Shown: piece after piece, positions 48,475 to 57,361 of the stretch
Layout of the letters: each line of letters opens with the position of its first letter
How positions within the stretch are numbered: position 1 is the stretch's first letter
NCBI GenBank assembly: GCA_028281665.1
Contig: JANQJK010000023.1
Location: 62,001 to 126,000 of the forward strand
Source of the DNA: Hyphococcus sp.
GTDB lineage: Bacteria > Pseudomonadota > Alphaproteobacteria > Caulobacterales > Parvularculaceae
Direction of reading: 5' to 3'
Length of the DNA: 64,000 nucleotides
Made by a program: the position numbers and the translations under genes
The notes under the pieces: model-generated
The model's database searches: none
What the model was told of the DNA's origin: nothing
The model's input: only the letters and a program-made list of their open reading frames with translations

Positions 48475-48747
48475 ATGACTGTTCCCACACAAATGATTGA
48501 CGGTTATACGGCGCCGCTGCACCGCTCGCTCACCGAGCCTATTCTTCTTGCCGGCGCGCCGCGCTCGGTCGCCATCCTCAACGGCACTATCGCGGCGGCG
48601 CTTGGTCTCGGCCTGCAACTCTGGCTTGCCGGAATCGTCTACTGGCTCGTCGCCCACGGAATATGCGTTTACGCCGCTAAGCGCGATCCAAAATTCATGG
48701 AAGTCCTAATCCGCCATGTGCGGCACAAGGGGTATTTGGGATGCTGA
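48475..48747 (+). CDS. trbD: conjugal transfer protein TrbD (VirB3-like)
   Basis: GYTAPLHRSLTEPILLAGAPRSVAILNGTIAAALGLGLQLWLAGIVYWLVAHGICVYAAKRDPKFMEVLIRHVRHKGYL. Confidence 0.9.
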   Translation: MTVPTQMIDGYTAPLHRSLTEPILLAGAPRSVAILNGTIAAALGLGLQLWLAGIVYWLVAHGICVYAAKRDPKFMEVLIRHVRHKGYLGC

Positions 48748-49526
48748 ATCTCGCCGAATATCAAAAACGCCCCGCTGCTCTTGCCGATTATCTACCGTGG
48801 GCTTGTCTCATAGCGCCGGGCGTCATTCTTAACAAAGACGGGAGCTTTCAGCGAACGTTTGCCTATCGCGGGCCCGATCTTGAAAGCTCGACGTTCGAAG
48901 AACTGGTCGGCGTTTGCGCGCGAGTTAATAACGTGCTGCGGCGCTTCAGTTCGGGTTGGGCGCTGTTTTTTGAAGCGCAGCGATTGCCCGCGCTCGGCTA
49001 TCCGACATCGGAATGGCGAGATGCGCTCGCCTGGCTTGTGGACGAGGAACGACGCGCGGCATTTGAGGAAGCGGATACTCATTTCGAAAGCGCATACTAT
49101 TTGACGTTCGTTTATTTGCCCCCGGCCGAAACGATCGACCGCGCGGAAAACCTGCTGCTTGAACGTCCGGACGGGCGAGAGGGACGCGCTTATCGGGAAC
49201 ATCTGGAGCGTTTCATCGCGGAGACGACTCGCGCCCTCGATCTATTGGGTTCGATCATGCCGTCGGCGCGCGCCCTTGATGATGATGAAACGCTGACCTT
49301 TCTTCATTCAACCATTTCTCCGAAACGCCATCGCGTCGTTGCGCCAGAGATTCCCGCCTATCTCGACGGCGTCCTGGTGGACGCCGATTTATCCGGCGGC
49401 CTTGAACCGACGCTCGGCAGCGAGGTCTTAAAGACCATTTCGATTCTTGGCTTATCTTCCCGAACGGCGCGTCCATCGTCATCCAAAATCTGCCCGGCAC
49501 TGACGCTCAAGGATTTGCGGGCCTAG
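48741..49526 (+). pseudogene. trbE: truncated trbE (N-terminal part only, lost Walker ATPase domain)
   Basis: MLNLAEYQKRPAALADYLPWACLIAPGVILNKDGSFQRTFAYRGPDL TrbE start; homology ends near GGLEPTLGSEVLKTISILGL, then out-of-frame tail. Confidence 0.88.
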
Positions 49527-49798
49527 AAGACGAGGTCGACTTCCATACCTGGCGGCTATTGAAAGGCATTGTGCTGTCAACGCTTCTCGGCGTCGGCACG
49601 GAATTGAGTTTCGACGACAATGAGAGCGATATTGTCGAAGCCTTGCGCGAGTCGGCGCAAAGCTCCGCCAACCAGGCCGGCCAGCGCCTTATCAATCGCA
49701 CGTTGAACATTCAGCCAACCATCACCATCCGGCAAGGCTGGCCGTTGCGGGTTGTTGTGAATAAAGACCTGGTGCTTCGTCCCTATGAGGAGTTTTAG
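49442..49798 (+). pseudogene. trbI: C-terminal fragment of trbI
   Basis: In the +frame of 49559-49798 extended upstream: DSWLIFPNGASIVIQNLPGTDAQGFAGLEDEVDFHTWRLLKGIVLSTLLGVGTELSF... Confidence 0.85.
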
Positions 49799-49801
49799 CC
49801 C

Positions 49802-50093
49802 CGTGACTTCGCCGTCATTGAAACTCTCCCGGTTGCCGGACTTAAAGCCCGTCAAGATGACGATCTCGCTTGATCCGGAACTCGCCGAGGATTTGAAAAT
49901 CTATTCGGAGGTTTACCGGGAATTTTACGGCGAGGCGAAATCCGTCGCCGATCTTTCACCTTACATTTTGCGCGCATTCATCGACGCCGACGCCGCCTTC
50001 AAGCGTGCACGCAAAAAGCGATCTGCCGGCGGCCCGTCCGCGCCGGCCAGTCGCAATGGTAAAGCATCGGACGCAAGTAACCCCACGGAGTAG
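49802..50093 (+). CDS. DUF2274-family protein
   Basis: LKLSRLPDLKPVKMTISLDPELAEDLKIYSEVYREFYGEAKSVADLSPYILRAFIDAD; usual position after trbI; start codon uncertain. Confidence 0.8.
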
Positions 50094-50097
50094 AAAA

Positions 50098-50400
50098 ATG
50101 GCGAATATTGGAAAATTTAAGCCGAGCAAGAACGGCTATGACGGCGTTATCCAAACGCTGACCTTAAATGCCGAAGTCAGCATCATCCCAAATGAGAAGA
50201 AAAACGGAGACAAATCGCCGGATTATTTTGTCAAAGCCGGGGACAGCGACATCGGGGCCGCCTGGAAGATGAAGTCCAAGGGCGATGAACCGATCGATTA
50301 TCTGAGCGTGTTGCTTGACGATCCGAGTTTCGCCGAACCCATTCGTGCTGCGCTCTTCGATAAGGGTGAGCAGGCGCACCTCGTTTGGGACCGAAAATAG
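50098..50400 (+). CDS. DUF736-family protein, second copy
   Basis: MANIGKFKPSKNGYDGVIQTLTLNAEVSIIPNEKKNGDKSPDYFVKAGDSDIGAAWKMKSK. Confidence 0.88.
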   Translation: MANIGKFKPSKNGYDGVIQTLTLNAEVSIIPNEKKNGDKSPDYFVKAGDSDIGAAWKMKSKGDEPIDYLSVLLDDPSFAEPIRAALFDKGEQAHLVWDRK

Positions 50401-50678
50401 GGTACGTGGGCCGGTTGTGCGACTTGAGCGTCGAGCGAAGCCAGCATCCCCGTTGGCGGCGGGCCTGATTCACCAAGCGGGTACATCTCGGCCTAATGGC
50501 AAGCCGGCTGGCCGCCTCACTTTTTATATTGCGGCAACGGCCAATAGCTCTTGAATTTCATAAGGTTAATACCCATTTACCCAATGTGCGCAAAAAACGG
50601 CTAGAGTAGTCTTATCCGGCCTGCGCATTGCAAATTTAGCGCGGATGGCCCATATTCGCGTCAAGAAAGGAGGAAGCT

Positions 50679-50810
50679 ATGACCGCAGCTATTAAAGCTT
50701 TTCAAGAGCGGCCGTTTGACACGGCGCTGGTGGCGTCAGCCGTCCTCCTGATTGTCGGCGGCGCCGCCGGCATTCTGATTGTCGGCGGACTTAGGCTTAT
50801 CGCCGGCTAA
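50679..50810 (+). CDS. 43-aa single-TM small protein candidate
   Basis: ATG preceded by AAAGGAGGAAGCT; MTAAIKAFQERPFDTALVASAVLLIVGGAAGILIVGGLRLIAG*; overlaps antisense the end of 50736-51431. Confidence 0.5.
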   Translation: MTAAIKAFQERPFDTALVASAVLLIVGGAAGILIVGGLRLIAG

Positions 50811-51431
50811 ACGCCAGTGTTTGCGGGCGGCGTTAATCGCCTGTGCCGGCCTGCAAACAATTGCCTTAATTCCCCACCAGAGATCATCGAAATCCCATTG
50901 TTTATCGTCGCCGTCCGGCTGCGTCGGATAGCGCATCCAGTCGTTTGCGACAGCGACGACGAACCCTAGAAAGACATATCCTGAAAGCGCTTGTATTGCA
51001 GAGACAAGTCTCAGGTCAGGAGACGGTTGAAAGTCGCCATATCCAAGAGTCGTGAACGTCACAATTGAAAAATAGAGACTGTCGCTAAATGTCGGCGTTT
51101 CGGGCGTTTTCAAATGCGCTGGTCCAGCAAACGTGATGGGAAAAGCTTCGTGGATAAAAGCGAAAGCGAGGATCAGCAGAAAGCCATTCACCACAAGCCA
51201 AAAAAACGCGAAACGATCCGCTATGGTTGTTACGAACGCCCCGCGAAACGCGCCGACAACCGCAAGGAAAGCTCCTGCCAAAACGAAATAAATCGCAGGC
51301 AGCACTGCCGGCAAAAGCGGGCGTGCGAGCCAAAACAGCGTAACGACGAAGATGTTGCCGAGTGTTGGGGCAACAACGTAAAGCGCCAAATCCCGCTTTG
51401 CGCCTTTGCCTTCTGATCTTTGGCTATCCAT
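50736..51431 (-). CDS. two-pore-domain-like potassium channel family membrane protein
   Basis: SLYFSIVTFTTLGYGDFQPSPDLRLVSAIQALSGYVFLGFVVA selectivity-filter motif (TLGYGD). Confidence 0.88.
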   Translation of the reverse strand: MDSQRSEGKGAKRDLALYVVAPTLGNIFVVTLFWLARPLLPAVLPAIYFVLAGAFLAVVGAFRGAFVTTIADRFAFFWLVVNGFLLILAFAFIHEAFPITFAGPAHLKTPETPTFSDSLYFSIVTFTTLGYGDFQPSPDLRLVSAIQALSGYVFLGFVVAVANDWMRYPTQPDGDDKQWDFDDLWWGIKAIVCRPAQAINAARKHWRLAGDKPKSADNQNAGGAADNQEDG

Positions 51432-51491
51432 GCCGCTCCCCTATTGCTCCGACGCTCGCGGAATTCGCAAGGAATCGCAATCGTAACTTCA

Positions 51492-52616
51492 TCATCCAGC
51501 GTGCTTTGACCACGGCGATGTCGTCGTAATCAGGATCCCCGATGGCGGAGGTGTTGGCGGCAAGTCGTTAGGAGCGTATTTTTTCGTAAGATGCTCCGGA
51601 CGAAGGTGCGTATATCGATTGAGCATTTTCCAGTCGCGATGGCCGGTTACAAGGGCGACCTCTTGAATTTTCAGACCAGCCTCAAAGAGCCGGCTTGTCG
51701 CTTCGTGCCGCAAATCATGGAAACGCAATCCTTCAATCCCGAGCGCTCGGCAGGCGCGCCGGAATGCGGCGCCAACGGATCGCGGATTGTATGGGAAAAT
51801 ACGATCGCCGTTAGGAACCGCCGCAATCTGCTCCTGGATCAATTCCCATGCGTCATACCCGTTGATATCGAGCAGCGGCACTTTCTGATGATTGCCTTCT
51901 TTCTTGCGGGGGTCTTTGCGATTCCGCACCAATTGTGTGCGCGTCCGAGCGCAAACGTCTTTGCGCGCGATCATGCAGATTTCTTCTTGGCGCATGGCTG
52001 TCGCTACAGCGAATTTGATGATCCTCCCGACAGGAATAGTCTGTCGCGGATTGCTGTCGACATAGGCGATCAGCGCGTCGAGTTCATCCTGCGTCGGCCG
52101 GCGATCCCGTTCCTGACTGTGGCCGACAAGGCCGAGCCGGTTCAACGCCTTGCGCGCCAATTGCACCGGTTCAATACTGACATTGAGGCCGTGAACGGCG
52201 GCGGCGTGTGTTAAAATGGTTCCGATGTAAGATAGCTCCGAACCAAGCGTTGACGGTGAGATCCCGTCCTTGGCGCGTTTCTTGCCGAATTCAATCAAGC
52301 GTTCGCGGGTCAGCTGATCGATTCGGAGATGGCCGATACGCTGTCGGAGAGCCTTCAAGGCGCCTCTTTTAGACCGTCTTATTCTCTTGCCGACCTCGCG
52401 TAGATCGTCGAGGTGGATATCTAACAGTTCGCCGAATGTTGTCGCATCGTGAGCGTTCGACAACGCCACGTCCTCGCCGCGGTCGATCCGGCGTTCGGTC
52501 TCAAGCGCCCATCGTTCGGCTTCGGCCTTGCGTCGAAAAGTGGCCGACGCATACTGGCCTTTACGTCGGACTTGGACACGCCAACTATCGGATTTTGTTT
52601 TTATGAAAGTTGCCAT
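51492..52616 (-). CDS. tyrosine site-specific recombinase/integrase
   Basis: ATAMRQEEICMI, LRFHDLRHEATSRLFEAGLKIQEVALVTGHRDWKMLNRYTHLRPEHL catalytic R-H-R-H/Y region; adjacent to dusA. Confidence 0.95.
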   Translation of the reverse strand: MATFIKTKSDSWRVQVRRKGQYASATFRRKAEAERWALETERRIDRGEDVALSNAHDATTFGELLDIHLDDLREVGKRIRRSKRGALKALRQRIGHLRIDQLTRERLIEFGKKRAKDGISPSTLGSELSYIGTILTHAAAVHGLNVSIEPVQLARKALNRLGLVGHSQERDRRPTQDELDALIAYVDSNPRQTIPVGRIIKFAVATAMRQEEICMIARKDVCARTRTQLVRNRKDPRKKEGNHQKVPLLDINGYDAWELIQEQIAAVPNGDRIFPYNPRSVGAAFRRACRALGIEGLRFHDLRHEATSRLFEAGLKIQEVALVTGHRDWKMLNRYTHLRPEHLTKKYAPNDLPPTPPPSGILITTTSPWSKHAG

Positions 52617-52742
52617 GTTAGTATTCCTCAATGGTGTGCGCTATGCGTGCAGGGCCAGCGTGAAACTCCGAGAATTGAGGTGAAATTATGAGCGTATACG
52701 GAGTAAATCGGCTTCCCTCAATGTCTTGAATATACTCGAAAA

Positions 52743-53726
52743 ATGCTTGAAAAACAATCACATAGGTTTTGCGTGGCCCCTCTGATGGACGGCACGGATC
52801 GTCACTGCCGGTACTTCCACCGGCTGATGACGAAGCATGCCCGGCTCTATACCGAAATGATTACCGCAGAAGCGATTGTGCATGGAGACCGCGATCATCT
52901 GCTGGCGTTTGACGACAGCGAACACCCGGTCGCCTTGCAGGTCGGCGGCAGCGATCCTGCGAAGCTCGCCGAAGCCGCAAGCATTGGCGCCGATTATGGT
53001 TATGACGAAATCAATCTGAACGTCGGCTGTCCGTCGGATCGCGTGCAGTCCGGGGCTTTTGGCGCCTGTCTGATGAAAGAGCCGATGCTGGTCGCAGACT
53101 GTGTGGCGGCGATGAGCGATGCCGCAGACATACCGGTCACAGTCAAATGCCGCATTGGCGTTGACGATCAGGATCCGGAAACTGCGCTGCCCGCGCTCGT
53201 TGACGCCTGCACCGACGCCGATTGTCGGATTTTTATCGTGCATGCCCGCAAAGCGTGGCTCGACGGGCTCAGCCCGAAGGAAAACCGCACCATACCGCCG
53301 CTCGACTATGATCTCGTCCGGCGGCTCAAAGACGACCGCCCGGAGCTGACGATCGTGCTTAATGGTGGCGTCGAAACGCTGGCGGAAGCCGCGAGGCGCC
53401 TGCATGATGTTGACGGTGTCATGCTCGGCCGCGCGGCCTATGGCGCGCCGTTTCTTTTGTCGGATGTGGATGAGATGATCTTTGGTTGTGAGTCTGGCGG
53501 GGTGACGAGGGAGATGGTGATCGGCAAGATGTCCGCCTACTTGAAACAAGCGTTCGCGCTCGGCGTCCGTCCGCATTCCGTCACCAGACACATGCTGGGC
53601 CTTTATCACGGGGCGCCGGGCGCACGGGCGTGGCGACGGTTTCTTTCCGAAAACGCTCCGTCAGCGCGCAGCGACATTCTCGATCGCGCTCTTGATGAAA
53701 TGCGCGCTGCGCGCGCGCCGGCATAG
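52743..53726 (+). CDS. dusA: tRNA-dihydrouridine(20/20a) synthase DusA
   Basis: HRFCVAPLMDGTDRHCRYFHRLMTKHARLYTEMITAEAI; EINLNVGCPSDRVQSGAFGACLM; HARKAWLDGLSPKENR. Confidence 0.96.
   Translation: MLEKQSHRFCVAPLMDGTDRHCRYFHRLMTKHARLYTEMITAEAIVHGDRDHLLAFDDSEHPVALQVGGSDPAKLAEAASIGADYGYDEINLNVGCPSDRVQSGAFGACLMKEPMLVADCVAAMSDAADIPVTVKCRIGVDDQDPETALPALVDACTDADCRIFIVHARKAWLDGLSPKENRTIPPLDYDLVRRLKDDRPELTIVLNGGVETLAEAARRLHDVDGVMLGRAAYGAPFLLSDVDEMIFGCESGGVTREMVIGKMSAYLKQAFALGVRPHSVTRHMLGLYHGAPGARAWRRFLSENAPSARSDILDRALDEMRAARAPA
52773..52789 (+). repeat. putative attR core (gtggcccctctgatgga)
   Basis: See attL; lies within dusA codons for VAPLMD. Confidence 0.65.
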
Positions 53727-53735
53727 ACGGCGCCG

Positions 53736-54566
53736 ATGGCGGAGCTTTTATCCGAATACGGATGGCTTCTGGCGGGGATGCTGGCGGCCGGATGCGCCAC
53801 CGGGTTCGCCGCCGGCCTCTTTGGCATTGGCGGCGGCATCATCACCGTCCCGGTGCTCTATGCGGTTTTTCACGCCCTCGATATCGCGGAAGATCCAAGC
53901 CTTAAAGCCGCCATTGGCACGTCGCTCGCGGTGATCATGGTTACGTCCATCCGCTCGCTCGCCGCGCATCACAGCGCCGGCCATGTGGACAGGGATATCC
54001 TTCTCGGCTGGGGACCGTGGATTGCCGTCGGCGCCGCCATAGGCGGCGCGGTCGCGCGGTGGGTTCCCGCAGAAGCGCTGGCGGCCGTTTTCGTCATCGG
54101 CGCGTTCTACATTGCGAGCCGGCGGGTTCTCGCGAGCGACGCCGCCGGCAACAAGCGAAACATCGATCTCCACGCCGCTTATCTCAAGATTCCCGTGGGC
54201 GCCGGCGCCGGGGTCTTTTCAGCGTTAATGGGGCTTGGCGGCGGCGCGGTCGGGGTCATGGTCATGACGCTTGCGGGCAGGCCGATGCATCAGGCGATTG
54301 CGACGTCCGCCGGCTTCGGTCTTGCTGTGGCGGCGCCCGGTGTCGCGGGGTTCGTCCTGTCCGGCTGGGGCGCGCCGGGGCTGCCGCCGGCGTCGATCGG
54401 GTTTGTCAATGTACCCGCCTTCGCCGCCGTCGCCGTCACCGCGGGCCTTATGGCGCCGGTGGGCGCCCGGCTTGCCCACCGCCTGGACGCTATTCTTCTG
54501 TCGCGCATTTTCGCCGCCTATATCCTGATTGCGGCGGTATTGCTCGGCATCGATATCTTTGCTTAG
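53736..54566 (+). CDS. sulfite exporter TauE/SafE family membrane protein
   Basis: GFAAGLFGIGGGIITVPVLY; GVFSALMGLGGGAVGVMVMTLAGRPMHQAIATSAGFG. Confidence 0.92.
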   Translation: MAELLSEYGWLLAGMLAAGCATGFAAGLFGIGGGIITVPVLYAVFHALDIAEDPSLKAAIGTSLAVIMVTSIRSLAAHHSAGHVDRDILLGWGPWIAVGAAIGGAVARWVPAEALAAVFVIGAFYIASRRVLASDAAGNKRNIDLHAAYLKIPVGAGAGVFSALMGLGGGAVGVMVMTLAGRPMHQAIATSAGFGLAVAAPGVAGFVLSGWGAPGLPPASIGFVNVPAFAAVAVTAGLMAPVGARLAHRLDAILLSRIFAAYILIAAVLLGIDIFA

Positions 54567-54670
54567 CCGAAATCTCTGCACGCCCCGGCGCCGATAACAA
54601 TTTCCGCCTGAACTGGTATCCTTTCGGGCGGGTTGCTGCTAGCGTCTTCGCAGTTGCAGCGTGGGCCAGT

Positions 54671-55648
54671 ATGACCGACATAGAAACGATCGTCTCCGGA
54701 GTTGGAAGCTATCTGCCGGAACGCATTCTGACGAATGCAGAACTCGCCAAAACCGTAGAGACGTCCGATGAGTGGATCCGCTCGCGCAGCGGCATCGGTC
54801 AGCGCCACCTGGCGGCGGACGATCAGGCGACCTCGGATCTCGCCCGCGAAGCGGCGTGGGCCGCGCTCAATGACGCGGGACTGAAGCCCGCCGATATCGG
54901 GCTGATCATTGTTGCGACCGTCACGCCGGACAAAACCTTTCCGTCCACGGCGGTTTACGTTCAGGAAAAACTCGGCGTCCCGTCCGGCATTGCGTTTGAC
55001 GTATCGGCGGCCTGCGCCGGGTTCATATACGCCATGAACGTCGCGAACAATTTCATTTCAACGGGACAGATCAAACACGCGCTGGTGATCGGCGCGGAAA
55101 AGCTTTCCTGCTTTCTCGACTGGACCGACCGCTCGACCTGCGTGCTGTTTGGCGACGGCGCGGGCGCGGTGGTGTTGAGCGGAGAGAGGCCGGCTGTCGC
55201 CCGCCGTCCGCGCGGGGTGCTCGCAACGTATCTTTCCGCCGATGGACGGCTGGCGCCGCATCTTTACGCAGATGGCGGCCCGTCGACAACGGGGACCGTC
55301 GGCCTCGTAAAAATGAACGGCAAGGAAGTCTTCCGCAATGCGGTGGAGGAGATTGCCGGCGCGGTCTTTGAGGTGACCGAAAGGGCCAAGGTCTCCCGCC
55401 ACGAAATTGACTGGTTCGTACCGCACCAGGCCAATATCCGCATCATTCAATCATGCGCCAAAAAGCTTGAACTGGCCGACGAAAAGATCATCGTCACGAT
55501 CGACAAACACGCCAATACCTCGTCGGCGTCGATACCGTTGGCGCTGGATGCGGGGATCAAGGACGGCCGCATTAAGCGGGGCGAACTTCTCGTCTTTGCG
55601 GCCCTCGGCGGCGGCCTTGCCTGGGGCTCTGCGCTGGTTCGGTTCTAG
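54671..55648 (+). CDS. fabH: beta-ketoacyl-ACP synthase III
   Basis: VSGVGSYLPERILTN, FDVSAACAGFIYAM (catalytic Cys), WFVPHQANIRII, NTSSASIPLAL motifs; start chosen at MTDIETI. Confidence 0.93.
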   Translation: MTDIETIVSGVGSYLPERILTNAELAKTVETSDEWIRSRSGIGQRHLAADDQATSDLAREAAWAALNDAGLKPADIGLIIVATVTPDKTFPSTAVYVQEKLGVPSGIAFDVSAACAGFIYAMNVANNFISTGQIKHALVIGAEKLSCFLDWTDRSTCVLFGDGAGAVVLSGERPAVARRPRGVLATYLSADGRLAPHLYADGGPSTTGTVGLVKMNGKEVFRNAVEEIAGAVFEVTERAKVSRHEIDWFVPHQANIRIIQSCAKKLELADEKIIVTIDKHANTSSASIPLALDAGIKDGRIKRGELLVFAALGGGLAWGSALVRF

Positions 55649-55772
55649 GAGCCGGGCCCGGCGGATTCGCTAAGCCGTCACACGGCCGTTTCGAATGCGA
55701 ACGACATTCATCCTTCAGCGGCCAAATTCTGCGCGGTCATCAAGTCTTGTCGCCGGCAAGTGTGTTGGGGTG

Positions 55773-56591
55773 TCAGGCCGGTTTTGCGGCGGACGCCGGC
55801 CTTCGCACAATCGGCCAGAGCAATTGTTCGGCGGCGCTGGTTTCGGGCAGGTTCTCCACGCCAAACGCTTCCGGAACGCGGCGCGTGATCCTGGCGGTGC
55901 CGAACAAGATATCCCAGAAGAACAGGAGATTGCCGAAATTGCCTTTGTAATTCGTAACCCCGTCGTTGGCGTGTTTGCCGTGATGAGCGCTGTGGGTCGC
56001 CGGCGTCGAAATCGTGCGCTCAACCACCCACATGATCGGGGACAGCCATTTGATTTTGTATAACGGCAGATCCCAGCGGACGTCCGAATGCGCGGCATAG
56101 ATGATCGCCATCTTGACCATGATATAGCCGGCGTAGATCCATCCGAGGCCGAGATAGATAAGCGCGCCCGAAAACCAGAGCCCCGGCATCAGCGCGTAGT
56201 AAAACAGGTTGTTCCGGTAGACGACGCGGATGGAAAGATACTCTGCATTGTGATGGGGGCGATGCAGGCTGTAGAGCCACGGGAACGTGTGAGACGCCCG
56301 GTGCCACCAATATTGCGTCATGTCGTCGAAAATGAGGAAAAGGGCGACACCGGCGACAACCGGCAAGCCGGTCAGCGCGCCCGCCGCCTCCGGTGCGATG
56401 AAATGTGCGGTCGCCGCGCCGGCCGAAAGGACGAGGGGTTGCGTCACCGCCACGAGCATCAGTGAACTGACGAGTTCGACGCTGATGTCGCCCCGCCGCT
56501 GACCGGCTTTCCGAAAAAAACCGGTGAACAGAAATTCGAGCAGCGCGAACGCGAAAAATATCGTCGCGATAATCATCAGTTCCGGTTTCAT
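55773..56591 (-). CDS. sterol desaturase family protein
   Basis: WHRASHTFPWLYSLHRPHHNAEYLS and HSAHHGKHANDGVTNYKGNFGNLLFFWDILFGTA histidine boxes. Confidence 0.92.
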   Translation of the reverse strand: MKPELMIIATIFFAFALLEFLFTGFFRKAGQRRGDISVELVSSLMLVAVTQPLVLSAGAATAHFIAPEAAGALTGLPVVAGVALFLIFDDMTQYWWHRASHTFPWLYSLHRPHHNAEYLSIRVVYRNNLFYYALMPGLWFSGALIYLGLGWIYAGYIMVKMAIIYAAHSDVRWDLPLYKIKWLSPIMWVVERTISTPATHSAHHGKHANDGVTNYKGNFGNLLFFWDILFGTARITRRVPEAFGVENLPETSAAEQLLWPIVRRPASAAKPA

Positions 56592-56686
56592 GGGATCGGC
56601 CTCGATTTTCGGCGCTGCGAAAGCGCTTCCGCCCTATTGACGTAGCAGGCGGCGCGAGGAAAGAATGCTAAAAATTTATCATTTAT

Positions 56687-57361
56687 ATGGCCGACCTTCT
56701 CACTCTTGGCGACCAGCCGTTGGACGCGCTTTTACGGCCGGAGATATCGGCGCGTCTTGAGGCCGTCGCGTCGCGAGTTCGTTATCGCGACGGTCGCCTT
56801 ATTCACGCCCGCGGCGATAACAAACCGGGATTTTCCATTGTCGCCGAGGGCGCGGTGCGTTTCGTCAAACCTCTCGTCGACGGCGGAGAACTGACGATCT
56901 CCTTGTTGGGCCCCGGACATTTTTTTGGCGAGGCGACGGTCTTTGCCGATACCGGCCGCGCCTATGATGCGATCGCCGTCGGCGAGACCGCTGTCGATCA
57001 GATCTCCAAAACCGCTTTCGAGCGCTTGCTTGAAAAGGAACCGGCGCTTTCGCGAGCGTTGTTGGCGGCAACGACGCGGCGGCTTTATGCGGCGCTTTCG
57101 TTTCTCGACGATTTGCGCAGCCTGCCGCTGGAAGCGCGCGCCGCCAAGCTGGTGCTGGGCATGGCGGCGTCAGCAAAGAACCCCGCATGCGTTGCGTGCC
57201 GCCAAAGCGATCTTGCCTTTACGCTGGGCGTTTCGCGCGTGTCGGTCGGTAAGGCGCTCGGCGCGCTGCAGGAGCGCGGCCTGATCGACCTTGGTTACGG
57301 TGAAATCAGGCTCCCGGACAGAACCGCCCTCGCGCGATGGATCGCGGCATACGAAGCCTAA
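56687..57361 (+). CDS. Crp/Fnr-family transcriptional regulator
   Basis: cNMP-binding-like LLGPGHFFGEATVFADTGRAYDAIAVGETAV and HTH QSDLAFTLGVSRVSVGKALGALQERGLIDLGYGEIRL. Confidence 0.92.
   Translation: MADLLTLGDQPLDALLRPEISARLEAVASRVRYRDGRLIHARGDNKPGFSIVAEGAVRFVKPLVDGGELTISLLGPGHFFGEATVFADTGRAYDAIAVGETAVDQISKTAFERLLEKEPALSRALLAATTRRLYAALSFLDDLRSLPLEARAAKLVLGMAASAKNPACVACRQSDLAFTLGVSRVSVGKALGALQERGLIDLGYGEIRLPDRTALARWIAAYEA

Larger units (their letters stand above)
9428..52789. mobile_element. Integrative (conjugative-derived) element inserted in dusA, ~43.4 kb
   Basis: dusA 5' remnant at left, tyrosine integrase next to intact dusA at right, imperfect repeat GT[C/G]GCCCC[..]TGATGGA at 9428-9444 and 52773-52789, conjugation genes inside. 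Confidence 0.82.

Noticed and set aside
44628-50400. Functional type IV secretion system
   Set aside because: trbE is truncated and trbJ, L, F, G and most of trbI are missing.
54017-54670. N-terminal extension of the FabH ORF
   Set aside because: Arg-rich out-of-frame translation of the TauE-like gene; FabH homology begins at MTDIETI (54671).
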